A stretch of DNA of 47,919 bases from Reyranella sp. (GCA_029946105.1 JAQSDW010000083.1:1-47919), one strand, 5' to 3'; positions 33,699-43,072 are shown, counted from the first letter of the stretch. Numbers and translations: made by a program. Notes: generated from the sequence alone by a model not told the origin.

Positions 33699-35492
33699 AT
33701 GAGCGACTTCGACGACCAGCAGAAGCAATGGCTGCAGGGCTTCGTCAGCGGTATCGAAGCGCGCAAGGCTGCTGACAAGCTTGCAGGTCGCACGGCGGGG
33801 GCACCGGCCGCCGAGGCGATAGGTCCAGATGCCCTGCAGTACGCAGCCCAGGACCGCGCGGTCGCGGCGGGCGGCAAGCTGGTCACCGAGGAAACCGCCA
33901 AGCGGGCGCGCCACCCGCTCGACCGCTGGGACGAGGTCGTGGGCCGTGCCGAGGCCGGTCAGTTCCCCAAGGGCGTTGACGTCCTGCTCACCAAGTATCA
34001 CGGGCTCTTCTATGTCGCGCCGGCGCAGAACTCCTACATGTGCCGGCTGCGCATCCCCAATGGCATCCTGAACGCCTGGCAGATGCATGGTCTCGCCGAT
34101 GCGGCCGACTCCTTCGGCGGCGGCTACGCCGACGTCACGACCCGCGCCAACCTGCAGATCCGTGAGATTTCGGCGGCGCATGGCGTCGATCTTCTGCTGG
34201 CGGTCCAGGATCTCGGCCTGACGGCGCGCGGCTCCGGCGCCGACAATATCCGCAACATCACCGGCAGTCCGACCGCCGGCATCGACCCGCAGGAACTCTA
34301 CGACACGCGGCCGCTGTGTCGCGCCATGCATCACTACATCCTCAATCATCGCGAGATGTATGGCCTGCCGCGCAAGTTCAACATTGCCTTCGATGGCGGC
34401 GGGCGTGTGCCGGTTCTGGAAGACACCAACGACATCGGCTTCGTTGCGGTCGAGGTGAGGGGTGGACCCGAAGGAGATAAGTCCTTCGAGCCCGGCGTCT
34501 ACTTCCGCCTGCAGTTGGGTGGCATCACCGGCCATCTCGACTTCGCATTCGACACCGAGGTCCTGCTGAAGCCCGCGGAATGCGTGGCGGTGGCGGGCGC
34601 CGTCGTGCGGGCCTTTGCCGTCCATGGCGATCGCACCAACCGGCTGAAGGCCCGCCTCAAATATGTGATCGACCGGATTGGGCGCGAGGCGTTTCTCAAG
34701 GAAGTCGAGAAGGAACATGGCTCGGCGCTTCGTCGTGCGGCCGGAGCCGTCGTCATGCCGCGCAGGCTGGCGAATAAAGGCGGCCATATCGGCGTGCATG
34801 GCCAGAAGCAGCCGGGCCTCAATTATCTTGGCCTCGTGTTGCCGGTCGGCCGGCTCACCTCCGAGCAGATGCGCGGCCTCGGGGCGATCTCCGAGCGTTT
34901 TGGCAGCGGCACGCTTCGGCTCACCGTTTGGCAAAACCTGCTCATCTCCGACGTCGCCGACCGCGACGTCGGTATCTGCATTGCCGCCATCGCTGCCCTC
35001 GGCCTCGGGATCGAGGCCAACGCCATCCGCCGCGGCCTCGTTGCCTGTACCGGCAATGCCGGCTGCAAGTTCGCCGCCTCCAACACCAAGGGCCATGCGC
35101 TCAAGCTGGCCGACTATCTCGAGGCCCGCGTGGCGGTCGACACGCCGGTGAACATTCACCTGACGGGCTGCCATCATTCCTGCGCCCAGCACTATGTCGG
35201 CGACATCGGATTGCTGGCGGCCAAGATCGATCGCGGTGAGGAAAGCGTCGAAGGCTATCACGTCTATATCGGTGGTGGTGCCGCTTCGACCGCCGAGCAG
35301 GCGATGGCGCGCGACTATGCCCAGTCGGTGGCGTTCGACGATCTGCCGCCGCTGCTCGAGCGTCTGTTCACGGCCTACCTCACGCATCGGCAAGCGCCGA
35401 CCGAGTCGTTCTTCGAATTCTGCCGCCGGCACGAGATCGTCCAACTGCACGAACTCGCCGACTCGGCACCGGTCCGGGCGCTCGCGGCATGA
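33699..35492 (+). CDS. nirA: assimilatory nitrite reductase, sirohaem/[4Fe-4S] type
   Basis: A 597-residue sirohaem protein of the nitrite/sulfite reductase family, reducing nitrite to ammonia with six electrons. The cluster/sirohaem ligands are Cys450, Cys456 (CTGNAGC), Cys491 and Cys495 (TGCHHSC). Two ferredoxin-like halves and an N-terminal QKQWLQGFVSGIE motif are visible; a similar motif starts the flavoprotein encoded next. A sulfite reductase role cannot be excluded by motifs alone, but the nitrate operon context favours nitrite. The stop overlaps the start of the flavoprotein gene (ATGA). Confidence 0.92.
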   Translation: MSDFDDQQKQWLQGFVSGIEARKAADKLAGRTAGAPAAEAIGPDALQYAAQDRAVAAGGKLVTEETAKRARHPLDRWDEVVGRAEAGQFPKGVDVLLTKYHGLFYVAPAQNSYMCRLRIPNGILNAWQMHGLADAADSFGGGYADVTTRANLQIREISAAHGVDLLLAVQDLGLTARGSGADNIRNITGSPTAGIDPQELYDTRPLCRAMHHYILNHREMYGLPRKFNIAFDGGGRVPVLEDTNDIGFVAVEVRGGPEGDKSFEPGVYFRLQLGGITGHLDFAFDTEVLLKPAECVAVAGAVVRAFAVHGDRTNRLKARLKYVIDRIGREAFLKEVEKEHGSALRRAAGAVVMPRRLANKGGHIGVHGQKQPGLNYLGLVLPVGRLTSEQMRGLGAISERFGSGTLRLTVWQNLLISDVADRDVGICIAAIAALGLGIEANAIRRGLVACTGNAGCKFAASNTKGHALKLADYLEARVAVDTPVNIHLTGCHHSCAQHYVGDIGLLAAKIDRGEESVEGYHVYIGGGAASTAEQAMARDYAQSVAFDDLPPLLERLFTAYLTHRQAPTESFFEFCRRHEIVQLHELADSAPVRALAA

Positions 35493-37072
35493 ACGCCATG
35501 GTACCCCTGCCGTCGCTGATCCCTGAGAACGCACCGTTCTCGACCGAACAGCGTGCCTGGCTGAACGGCTTTTTTTCGGCTTACCTCGGCGTCACCGGCG
35601 AGGCCGTTTCCGGAGCAAGCGCCGAACCTGACGAGCCAGAGGATTTTCCCTGGCATGACGCGTCGCTCGCCATGCCGGAACGCATGGAGCTCGCCAAGGA
35701 GGCGAAGCCTGAACGCAGGCTGATGGCGGCGATGGCGCAGCTCGATTGCGGCCAGTGCGGTTATCTCTGCCAGACCTATGCCGAGGCCGTGTGGTCGGGC
35801 GCCGAGGCTGACATGGGCCGCTGCGTGCCGGGCGGCAAGGAAACCCAGCGCAAACTGAAGGAGCTGATTGCGGCGCTTGAAGGTGAGCGTGGTGCGCCGG
35901 CTTCGGCGCCGGTCGCCAAGCCCGCCGGCATCCACGGCTTCTCGCGCGACCGGCCGGCGCTTGCCACGCTGGTCGACGCCCATCCGCTCAACCGGCCCGG
36001 CTCCGAGAAAGACGTGCGCCACGTCGTGTTCGATCTCTCGGCCACCGACGTCACCTACGAGGCGGGCGACAGTCTGGGCGTCTTCGCGCGCAAGAGCCCT
36101 CAGCTTGTGCAGTCCGTGCTCGACCGTCTCGGCGCCACCGGCGAGGAGATCGTGGGGTACGATGGCGAGGCGCTGCCGCTGCGCCAGGTGCTTCTCAGCA
36201 AGGTCGATATTACCCGCCCCAGCGACGAGTGCATGCTGTTCCTCGCGACCCGCGCTTTCGACGGTGAGGAGGCGCTGAAGTTGCAGGCGCTGGCCGCGGG
36301 CGAGGGTCCGCCCGAGCTGGCCGACGCCGACTTGCTCGATCTCCTGCATGCCTTCCCCTCGGTGATGCCATCGCTGCCAGGCCTGCTGAAGTCGCTCGAT
36401 CGCCTGCAGCCCCGGCTCTATTCGATCGCGTCGTCGTCGAAGGCCCATCCGCGCGAGGTCCATCTCACCGTGTCGGCGGTGCGCTGGGACAGCAATGACC
36501 GCACCCGCACCGGCATCGGCTCGTGCTACCTCGCCGACTTCGCCAAACCGGGCGACGTCATCCCGGTGTTCGTCCAGAAAAGCCACGGCTTCGGCCCGCC
36601 CGCCGACGACAGCGTGCCTGTCATCATGGTCGGACCCGGCACCGGCATCGCGCCGTTTCGTGCCTTCCTCGAGGAGCGCGAGGCGCGCAGCGCGGCATCG
36701 GGAAAAAAGAGTGGGTGCAACTGGCTGTTCTTCGGCGACCAGAAGCGCGTCACCGATTTTCTCTACGAAGACCAGATCGTCGACTGGCAGCGCCGCGGCA
36801 TCCTCAGCCGGCTCGACCTCGCCTTCTCGCGCGACCAGGCGGAGAAGATCTATGTGCAGACGCGCATGGAGGAGAACGCGGCAGAGCTTTGGGCGTGGCT
36901 GGAAGAGGGCGCCCACTTCTATGTCTGCGGCGACGCCAAGCGCATGGCCAAGGACGTCGAGGACACGTTGTTGCGGATCGCGACCGAGCATGGCGGCAAG
37001 AGCGCCGGTGAGGCCAAGGCCTGGCTCGACGGCCTCGCCCGGGCTGGCCGCTACCAGCGCGACGTCTACTGA
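35489..37072 (+). CDS. FAD/NADPH reductase with N-terminal Fe-S domain (CysJ-like)
   Basis: A 527-residue electron-transfer protein. The N-terminus holds QRAWLNGFFSAYLG (21-34) and then Cys87, Cys90, Cys94 and Cys112 (CGQCGYLC ... GRCVPGGKET), a small [4Fe-4S]-type domain in the place where CysJ has a flavodoxin domain. Residues about 145-527 are the cytochrome P450 reductase-like FAD/NADPH module: RLYSIASSSK, GIGSCYLAD, GPGTGIAPFRAFLEER and FYVCGDAKRMAKDVE. It probably passes NADPH electrons to NirA and/or NasA. Database names for relatives usually say sulfite reductase subunit alpha. Confidence 0.9.
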   Translation: MNAMVPLPSLIPENAPFSTEQRAWLNGFFSAYLGVTGEAVSGASAEPDEPEDFPWHDASLAMPERMELAKEAKPERRLMAAMAQLDCGQCGYLCQTYAEAVWSGAEADMGRCVPGGKETQRKLKELIAALEGERGAPASAPVAKPAGIHGFSRDRPALATLVDAHPLNRPGSEKDVRHVVFDLSATDVTYEAGDSLGVFARKSPQLVQSVLDRLGATGEEIVGYDGEALPLRQVLLSKVDITRPSDECMLFLATRAFDGEEALKLQALAAGEGPPELADADLLDLLHAFPSVMPSLPGLLKSLDRLQPRLYSIASSSKAHPREVHLTVSAVRWDSNDRTRTGIGSCYLADFAKPGDVIPVFVQKSHGFGPPADDSVPVIMVGPGTGIAPFRAFLEEREARSAASGKKSGCNWLFFGDQKRVTDFLYEDQIVDWQRRGILSRLDLAFSRDQAEKIYVQTRMEENAAELWAWLEEGAHFYVCGDAKRMAKDVEDTLLRIATEHGGKSAGEAKAWLDGLARAGRYQRDVY

Positions 37073-37080
37073 GTGACCCG

Positions 37081-39717
37081 ATGAGTGGCACGCCCGTCCG
37101 GACGACTTGTCCTTACTGCGGTGTCGGTTGCGGCATCGTGGCGACGCCCGACGGACGCGGCGGCGCCGATATCGTGGGCGACGAAGCTCATCCGGCCAAT
37201 CAGGGCAGGCTTTGCTCCAAGGGCGCGGCCTTGGGCGAGACCCTGTCGCTGGACGACCGGCTGCTCCATCCCGAGATCGACGGCCGGCGGGTCTCGTGGG
37301 AGACGGCGCTCGACACGGTGGCCGGCGGATTTCGCGATGTCATCGCCCAGCACGGGCCCGACGCGGTGGCCTTCTACGTCTCGGGCCAGCTCCTCACCGA
37401 GGACTATTACGCCGCCAACAAGCTGATCAAAGGCTTTCTCGGCACCGCCAACATCGACACCAACTCCAGGCTTTGCATGGCCTCGTCGGTGGCTGGCCAC
37501 AAGCGCGCCTTCGGCAGCGACACCGTGCCGGGGCTCTACGAGGATTTCGAACAAGCCGATCTCGTCGTGCTGGTCGGCAGCAATCTTGCCTGGTGTCATC
37601 CCGTCCTGTTCCAGCGCCTGGAGGCGGCCAAGCGCGCGCGGCCTGGGATGAATGTCGTGGTGATCGATCCGCGCCGCACCGACACCTGCGAGATCGCCGA
37701 CCTGCACCTGGCCCTTAAGCCCGGCAGCGACGTCGCCCTGTTCAACGGCCTGCTGGTCGAACTGCACCGCCGTGGGCTCACGGCAAAGAAGTATGTCGAG
37801 CAGCACACAGCAGGCTTCGAGGAGGCGCTGATGGCGGCGCGCGCCAGCGATCTCACCGCCTGCGATCTGTCGGCCGCCGATGTCGCAACCTTCGTCGAAT
37901 GGTTTGCGCGCGCCGAGAAGACGGTGACGCTCTATTCGCAAGGCGTGAACCAGTCGAGCGCCGGCGTCGACAAGGTGAACGCCATCATCAACTGCCATCT
38001 TCTCACCGGGCGCATAGGCCGGCCGGGCATGGGGCCGTTCTCGATCACCGGACAGCCCAACGCCATGGGCGGCCGCGAGGTCGGCGCGCTCAGCAACACG
38101 CTGGCCGCACACATGGACTTCGCCCTCGAAGACGTCGATCGCGTCGGCCGCTTCTGGCAGAGCCCCGGGATGGCCAAGCGCCCCGGGCTGAAGGCAGTCG
38201 AACTGTTCGACGCCGTGAAGTCCGGTCGCATCAAGGCGGTGTGGATCATGGCAACCAATCCGGTCGCCAGCCTGCCCGATGCCGATGCCGTGCGCGCGGC
38301 GCTCAAGGCCTGCGAGTTCTCCATCGTCTCCGAGGCGGTGCGCGCCAGCGACACCGTCGATGCCTGCCGCATCCGCCTGCCGGCGCTGGCTTGGGCGGAG
38401 AAGGACGGCACCGTCACCAACTCCGAACGCAGCATCTCGCGCCAGCGGCCGTTCCTTCCCGCGCCCGGCGAGGCACGGCAGGACTGGTGGATCGTGGCCG
38501 AGCTCGCGCGCCGCCTGGGCTTCAGTGAGGCTTTCGCCTGGAACGGCGTCGCCGACATTTTCCGCGAGCATGCCGCACTCTCGGCCTTCGAGAATGACGG
38601 CCACCGCGACTTCGACATCGGCGCCTACGCCGGTATCGATGATGCAGCCTACGACAAGCTCGCTTCGTTCATCTGGCCGGCCCCTGCCGACGGAGCGCGC
38701 GCCGGCAAGGCGACCGGCCAGCGCTTCTTCGCCGACGGTGGCTTCTATCATGGTGATCGCCGCGCGCGCTTCATCGCGACGTCGCCGCGCGCACCGGTGC
38801 ATGCGCCCAGCACCGAGCATCCACTGCGTCTCAACACTGGCCGCGTGCGCGACCAGTGGCACACCATGACGCGGACGGGAAAGTCGGTGCGTCTCGCCGG
38901 TCATCGTCCCGAGCCGTTGATCGAGATGCATCCTGATGATGCGACGGCGCGTGGCCTCGGCAACGGCGACATCGCCGAAGTGACCAGCGCCTGGGGCCGC
39001 GCGGTGCTCCGCGTCCATCTTACGGACTCCTTACGGGACGGTGACGCTTTCGCGCCGATGCACTGGACGGCGCAGGTCTCGCGCGCCGGCGCCATCAACG
39101 CCGCCGTCAATCCCGCCGTCGATCCGATCTCGGGGCAACCGGAGTTGAAACACACGCCGATTGAAATTCGACGCCTAGATATGCGCTGGCATGGCACGAT
39201 TCTCGCTCGCAGACCGGTGATGCTGCCAGAGATCACCTATTGGGCGCGCGCGAAGGGCGCCGGCTATCACGCCTACATCGTTGCGGGCGAGCAGCCGTTC
39301 GCACTTGCACAACGAGCACTGTCCGCCGCCGTGCGCACCACGAACCCAGGTCCGTGGCTGGAGGGCGAACAGGGCGTGGGTGCGGTCATCAGCGATGGCC
39401 GGCTCGAGGCCGTGCTTGTATTGGGCACCGGTCATGACGAGCGGGCGCGCGATCGCTTCGCGCCGTTCATGGCGATGGATCGTCTCTCGGTCGAAGACCG
39501 CAACGTGCTGCTGCATGGCGGAGATGTCGCCGACAGGGGCGGCGAGATCTGCGCCTGCCTTGGCGTGTCGACGGCCGCGGTGACGGCCGCGATCGCCAGG
39601 GGCGCCACGTCGCTGGCAGCCCTCGGCGCCGTCACCCGCGCCGGCACCAACTGTGGCTCCTGCCGGCCTGAGTTGCGGGCGCTGCTGCGTGCGCTGCGGC
39701 AGAGCGAGGCGGCGTAA
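37081..39717 (+). CDS. nasA: assimilatory nitrate reductase catalytic subunit
   Basis: An 878-residue molybdopterin-guanine-dinucleotide enzyme reducing nitrate to nitrite in the cytoplasm (no Tat signal). N-terminal [4Fe-4S] ligands are Cys10, Cys13, Cys17 and Cys45; the molybdenum ligand is Cys132 in NSRLCMASSV. The C-terminus (about 822-870) is a BFD-like [2Fe-2S] domain with CACLGV and NCGSCRPEL, as in NasA/NasC proteins that take electrons from a flavoprotein. The start at 37081 is 8 nt after the flavoprotein stop; the stop overlaps the cysG start (TAATG). Confidence 0.96.
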   Translation: MSGTPVRTTCPYCGVGCGIVATPDGRGGADIVGDEAHPANQGRLCSKGAALGETLSLDDRLLHPEIDGRRVSWETALDTVAGGFRDVIAQHGPDAVAFYVSGQLLTEDYYAANKLIKGFLGTANIDTNSRLCMASSVAGHKRAFGSDTVPGLYEDFEQADLVVLVGSNLAWCHPVLFQRLEAAKRARPGMNVVVIDPRRTDTCEIADLHLALKPGSDVALFNGLLVELHRRGLTAKKYVEQHTAGFEEALMAARASDLTACDLSAADVATFVEWFARAEKTVTLYSQGVNQSSAGVDKVNAIINCHLLTGRIGRPGMGPFSITGQPNAMGGREVGALSNTLAAHMDFALEDVDRVGRFWQSPGMAKRPGLKAVELFDAVKSGRIKAVWIMATNPVASLPDADAVRAALKACEFSIVSEAVRASDTVDACRIRLPALAWAEKDGTVTNSERSISRQRPFLPAPGEARQDWWIVAELARRLGFSEAFAWNGVADIFREHAALSAFENDGHRDFDIGAYAGIDDAAYDKLASFIWPAPADGARAGKATGQRFFADGGFYHGDRRARFIATSPRAPVHAPSTEHPLRLNTGRVRDQWHTMTRTGKSVRLAGHRPEPLIEMHPDDATARGLGNGDIAEVTSAWGRAVLRVHLTDSLRDGDAFAPMHWTAQVSRAGAINAAVNPAVDPISGQPELKHTPIEIRRLDMRWHGTILARRPVMLPEITYWARAKGAGYHAYIVAGEQPFALAQRALSAAVRTTNPGPWLEGEQGVGAVISDGRLEAVLVLGTGHDERARDRFAPFMAMDRLSVEDRNVLLHGGDVADRGGEICACLGVSTAAVTAAIARGATSLAALGAVTRAGTNCGSCRPELRALLRALRQSEAA

Positions 39718-41138
39718 TGCAGGCTTTCCCGCTCTTCATGTCCTTGCGGGGCCGCCGCGCGCTGATGGTCGGCGGCACCGAGGCGGCGGCGCGCAAGGTC
39801 GAGCTGCTGCTGTCAGCCGGCGCCCAGGTGACGCTGATCGCCGATACCGTGGTGGGCGAGATCGCCCAACTGATCGCCGAGGGCCGAATCTCGTGGATGG
39901 GTTGCGCCTTCGACGGCGAAGACCTCGCCGGCGTGTCGCTGGTCATCGTCGCGAGCGAGGACGAGGCTTTGCAGGCGCGCGTCTCGCTGGCGTCCCAGCA
40001 GCGCTGCCTGCCGGTGAACGTCGTCGACCGGCCCAAGCTCTCGAGCTTCATCATGCCCGCCATCGTCGATCGGGCGCCGATAACCATCGCCATCTCGACC
40101 GGCGGCGCCGCGCCGGCGCTGGCGCGACGCCTCCGGGCCGACATCGAGCGGGCAATGCCCGCTGCCATCGGCCGGCTGGCACGCTTCGCCGAGGTTTTCC
40201 GTGCCCAGGTCCGCCGCACGCTCGACGAGTCACCAGTGCGCCGCCGTTTCTGGGATCGCGTGTTCGAGGGCCGCATCGGCGAGCTGGCGTTGGCTGGCGA
40301 CGAGATCGGTGCCCGGCGCGAATTGATCAAGCTGCTGGATGGCACGCGCTCCGAGGCGCAGACCGTCGGCATGGTGCATCTGGTCGGCGCCGGCCCCGGC
40401 GATCCCGACCTGCTGACGATGAAAGCCCACCGGCTGCTGCAGCGCGCCGATGTCGTGGTCTACGACCGCCTGGTCTCGGCCGAGGTGCTGGCGATGGCAC
40501 GACGCGACGCCGAGCGTCTCTATGTCGGCAAGCGCCCCGGCAACCATTCGATGTCCCAGGACGAGATCAATGCCCGCCTGGTGGCGCTGGCCCGCGCCGG
40601 CAAGAGCGTGGTGCGGCTGAAGGGCGGCGATCCGTTCATGTTCGGCCGCGGCGGCGAGGAGATCGAGGCGCTGGCCTCCGCCGGCATCGCCGTCGAGGTC
40701 GTGCCGGGCGTGACCGCGGCGCTGGGTTGTGCCGCCAGCGCCGGCATCCCGCTCACCCATCGCGACCACGCCCAGACCTGCGTCTTCGTGACGGGTCATC
40801 GCAAAGATGGACGACTGGATCTCGACTGGCCGATGCTGGCCCGGCCGCGCCAGACCGTCGTCATCTATATGGGCGTCGAGGCGCTGCCCACGATCGCGAC
40901 CCAGCTCGTGGCCCATGGCCTGCCGGCGTCGACGCCTGTCGCGCTGATCGAGAACGGCACGACCGACCGCGAGCGCCGGGTCGTCGGCACGTTGGCCACC
41001 ATCGAGCGCCAGGGGATGCGGACCCGGCTCGAGGGCCCTACTCTTTGCCTGGTGGGAGAGGTGGTTGGGCTCGCGATGGCTCAAACCGGGGCTGAAAAGG
41101 CGACTGAATTTAAGTTTGAGTCGAGAGTCGGTCTCTGA
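39717..41138 (+). CDS. cysG: sirohaem synthase (multifunctional)
   Basis: A 473-residue fusion. Residues about 1-200: precorrin-2 dehydrogenase/ferrochelatase (ALMVGGTEAAARKVELL, ISTGGAAPALARRLR). Residues about 215-460: uroporphyrinogen-III C-methyltransferase (LVGAGPGDPDLLTMKAHRLL, RLKGGDPFMFGRGGEE, VVPGVTAALGCAASAGIPLT). It converts uroporphyrinogen III to sirohaem, the cofactor of NirA, explaining its place as the last gene of the nitrate operon. The nucleotide loop is GGTEAAARK rather than the usual GGGxVAxRK, a mild variant. Confidence 0.95.
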   Translation: MQAFPLFMSLRGRRALMVGGTEAAARKVELLLSAGAQVTLIADTVVGEIAQLIAEGRISWMGCAFDGEDLAGVSLVIVASEDEALQARVSLASQQRCLPVNVVDRPKLSSFIMPAIVDRAPITIAISTGGAAPALARRLRADIERAMPAAIGRLARFAEVFRAQVRRTLDESPVRRRFWDRVFEGRIGELALAGDEIGARRELIKLLDGTRSEAQTVGMVHLVGAGPGDPDLLTMKAHRLLQRADVVVYDRLVSAEVLAMARRDAERLYVGKRPGNHSMSQDEINARLVALARAGKSVVRLKGGDPFMFGRGGEEIEALASAGIAVEVVPGVTAALGCAASAGIPLTHRDHAQTCVFVTGHRKDGRLDLDWPMLARPRQTVVIYMGVEALPTIATQLVAHGLPASTPVALIENGTTDRERRVVGTLATIERQGMRTRLEGPTLCLVGEVVGLAMAQTGAEKATEFKFESRVGL

Positions 41139-41180
41139 TAGGACCATCTGTGACATAAATACAACAATTCAGGGGCCGGA

Positions 41181-41972
41181 ATGCGGTTATACGTGATGAG
41201 CGTGGCAGCCTTGCTGGCGATTGCCGGTACAGCCGTCGCCCAGACCAACCCCGCCGGATCGGTGACACCCGAGGTCCTGCGTGGAACGCCCGCCGATCCG
41301 GCGAAGAAGACACCTCCCGGCGCCAAGACAGCGGCGCCCGCCAAGACCACTACCGCCGTCCACAAGACCGCCGCCGCTCCCGCCGCCAAGCCGGCTGCGC
41401 CCGCGGCCAAGCCGGCCGCCCAGCGCCCCGCCACCCAGCGCACCACGCCCGAGACCCTGCGCGCCGCCCGCTACGGCGGCTTTGCGCCCGCCCAGCCGCC
41501 CGGCCCGCCGCCGGAACTCGACATGGTGAGCCCGCGCAGCCTCAGCCTGGTCAGCTTCAACACCCAGGAGACGCTCACCGTCACCTACTGGTCGAACGGC
41601 GCCTACCATCGCGACGCGCTCAACAAGCTCAACCATTTCCTGCGCGACAGCCGCGACAATGCTGAAACCGAGATGGACCCGCTGCTGTTCGACGTGCTGT
41701 GGCACACCACGCGCATCGTAGGCTACGGCGGCTCGATCGAAGTGCTGTCGGCCTTTCGCTCGCCGACCAGCAACGCCTGGCTGGCCAGCGTCAGCCGCGG
41801 CGTGGCGCGCGACAGCCAGCACATGAACGGCAACGCCATGGACATCCGCTTCCCCGGCGTCGCGGTCTACCAGATCCGCCAGGCCGCGCGGGCGCTCAAC
41901 CTGGGCGGCGTCGGCTTCTATCCGCGCTCCGGTTTCGTCCATCTCGACACCGGCCCCGTTCGGTACTGGTAA
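41181..41972 (+). CDS. secreted YcbK/DUF882-like M15-type peptidase
   Basis: A 263-residue exported protein: signal peptide MRLYVMSVAALLAIAGTAVA, then a low-complexity Ala/Pro/Lys linker (about 45-95), then a DUF882/peptidase M15-like domain. Zinc-ligand-type residues are seen as His214 and Asp221 (SQHMNGNAMD) and His254 (FVHLDTG). Such proteins act on peptidoglycan peptides or cross-links. The linker may span the cell wall. It starts 42 nt after cysG with GGGGCCGGA upstream, so partial co-transcription is possible, though functional linkage is not obvious. Confidence 0.9.
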   Translation: MRLYVMSVAALLAIAGTAVAQTNPAGSVTPEVLRGTPADPAKKTPPGAKTAAPAKTTTAVHKTAAAPAAKPAAPAAKPAAQRPATQRTTPETLRAARYGGFAPAQPPGPPPELDMVSPRSLSLVSFNTQETLTVTYWSNGAYHRDALNKLNHFLRDSRDNAETEMDPLLFDVLWHTTRIVGYGGSIEVLSAFRSPTSNAWLASVSRGVARDSQHMNGNAMDIRFPGVAVYQIRQAARALNLGGVGFYPRSGFVHLDTGPVRYW

Positions 41973-41987
41973 GTTCGTTACTGGTAA
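41958..41987 (+). repeat. 15-bp tandem repeat across a stop codon
   Basis: GTTCGGTACTGGTAA (41958-41972) is followed directly by GTTCGTTACTGGTAA (41973-41987), 14 of 15 identical. The first unit ends with the TAA of the YcbK-like gene, so the duplicate begins exactly at the stop and carries a second in-register copy of its last codons. It fills most of the gap before the macro-domain gene. Confidence 0.95.
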
Positions 41988-41993
41988 CCTGAT

Positions 41994-42488
41994 GTGAGCG
42001 GCATCGAGATCGTCGAAGGCGACATCACGCGCCTCGACGTCGATGCCATCGTGAACGCCGCCAACGAAAGCCTGCTGGGCGGCGGTGGTGTCGACGGCGC
42101 TATCCATCGCGCCGCCGGGCCCGAGCTGCTCGCCGAATGCCGCACGCTCGGCGGCTGCCCGACCGGCCAGGCCAAAATCACCAGCGGCTACCGCCTGAAG
42201 GCGCGCCACGTCATCCATACCGTCGGCCCCGTGTGGCAGGGCGGCGACAGCGGCGAACCCGCACTGCTCGCAAACTGCTACCGCAATTCCCTGGCGCTGG
42301 CCGTCGTGCATGGCCTCGGCAGCATCGCCTTTCCCGCCATCTCGACCGGCATCTACGGTTACCCGAAGGAACCCGCCACCGAGATCGCCGTGCGCGAGGC
42401 CCGCATGATCGCGATGCCGGCGCGCATCGTCTTCTGCTGCTTCGATACCGAGACGGCGGCGCTCTATCGCGAGTTGCTGGGGGTCTGA
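41994..42488 (+). CDS. macro-domain protein (ADP-ribose/O-acetyl-ADP-ribose deacetylase type)
   Basis: A 164-residue macro domain of the YmdB/MacroD group. The ligand-binding segments are [19 protein letters not shown] (residues about 19-37) and [14 protein letters not shown] (about 114-127), with the family's typical Asp in the first loop. It probably hydrolyses O-acetyl-ADP-ribose or removes mono-ADP-ribose from proteins. GTG start at 41994, 21 nt after the YcbK-like stop. It is convergent with the DUF924 gene (7-nt gap). Confidence 0.93.
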   Translation: MSGIEIVEGDITRLDVDAIVNAANESLLGGGGVDGAIHRAAGPELLAECRTLGGCPTGQAKITSGYRLKARHVIHTVGPVWQGGDSGEPALLANCYRNSLALAVVHGLGSIAFPAISTGIYGYPKEPATEIAVREARMIAMPARIVFCCFDTETAALYRELLGV

Positions 42489-42495
42489 CCCCAGC

Positions 42496-43065
42496 TCATT
42501 GCCCGTACCGCTTAGCATCGCCCAGAAATTCCAGCTCTTCCGCTGTGCTCGTGCGGCCGAGCGCCTCGTTGCGATGCGGGAAGCGGCCGAAGCGGGCGAC
42601 GACGTCGCGATGCTCGGCGGCCGATTTCAAATTCTCCTCGCCGCCGATCGTGTCGAACAGCGCGCAGGCCATGAGCTGGTCGGCCAGCACCTCGCTGTGG
42701 CCGAACGGCATGAAGAAGAACAGCCGATGGTTGGAGCTGAAGGCCACCGGATAGAAGCGGGCGAGCGCCAGCCGCGCCGTCTCCAGCGCCTTGGCATCGC
42801 CGCTGAAGGCGCGGGCGGTCTTGCGGAAGCAGTTGCGCGGGAACTGGTCGCACAAAAGGATCAGTGCCAGCGCGCCCTCGGGCGAGTCCTTCCAGGCCTC
42901 GAGCCCGCCCGTCACCGCCTGCTCGATCCTGGTGCCGAAGCGCGACACCGTCTCGGCATCGAACTCGGGCGTGCTGCGCCACCAGATGTCGCGCGCCTTG
43001 GCGTGATCGGGGTGGCCGAGCGGGAGGAACCAGAAATCGAGGATGTCGCGGATGGTGGCGGTCAT
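42496..43065 (-). CDS. DUF924 family protein
   Basis: A 189-residue DUF924 protein. Family markers are ILDFWFLPLG at the N-terminus, ALILLCDQFPRNCFRKTARAF (here abbreviated to LCDQFPRN, near 70), RLFFFMPFGHSE near 112-123 and FGRFPHRNEALGR near 160-170. It is an all-helical, TPR-like fold of unknown function. A dispersed palindrome begins 8 bp upstream of its start. Confidence 0.93.
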   Translation of the reverse strand: MTATIRDILDFWFLPLGHPDHAKARDIWWRSTPEFDAETVSRFGTRIEQAVTGGLEAWKDSPEGALALILLCDQFPRNCFRKTARAFSGDAKALETARLALARFYPVAFSSNHRLFFFMPFGHSEVLADQLMACALFDTIGGEENLKSAAEHRDVVARFGRFPHRNEALGRTSTAEELEFLGDAKRYGQ

Positions 43066-43072
43066 ATGAAAA

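Noticed and set aside
33210..35534. 774-codon leftward frame opposite nirA, and similar long frames at 37066-39018 and 35375-36991
   Set aside because: No protein family features; they cover nirA, nasA and the flavoprotein gene, whose catalytic motifs are unmistakable.
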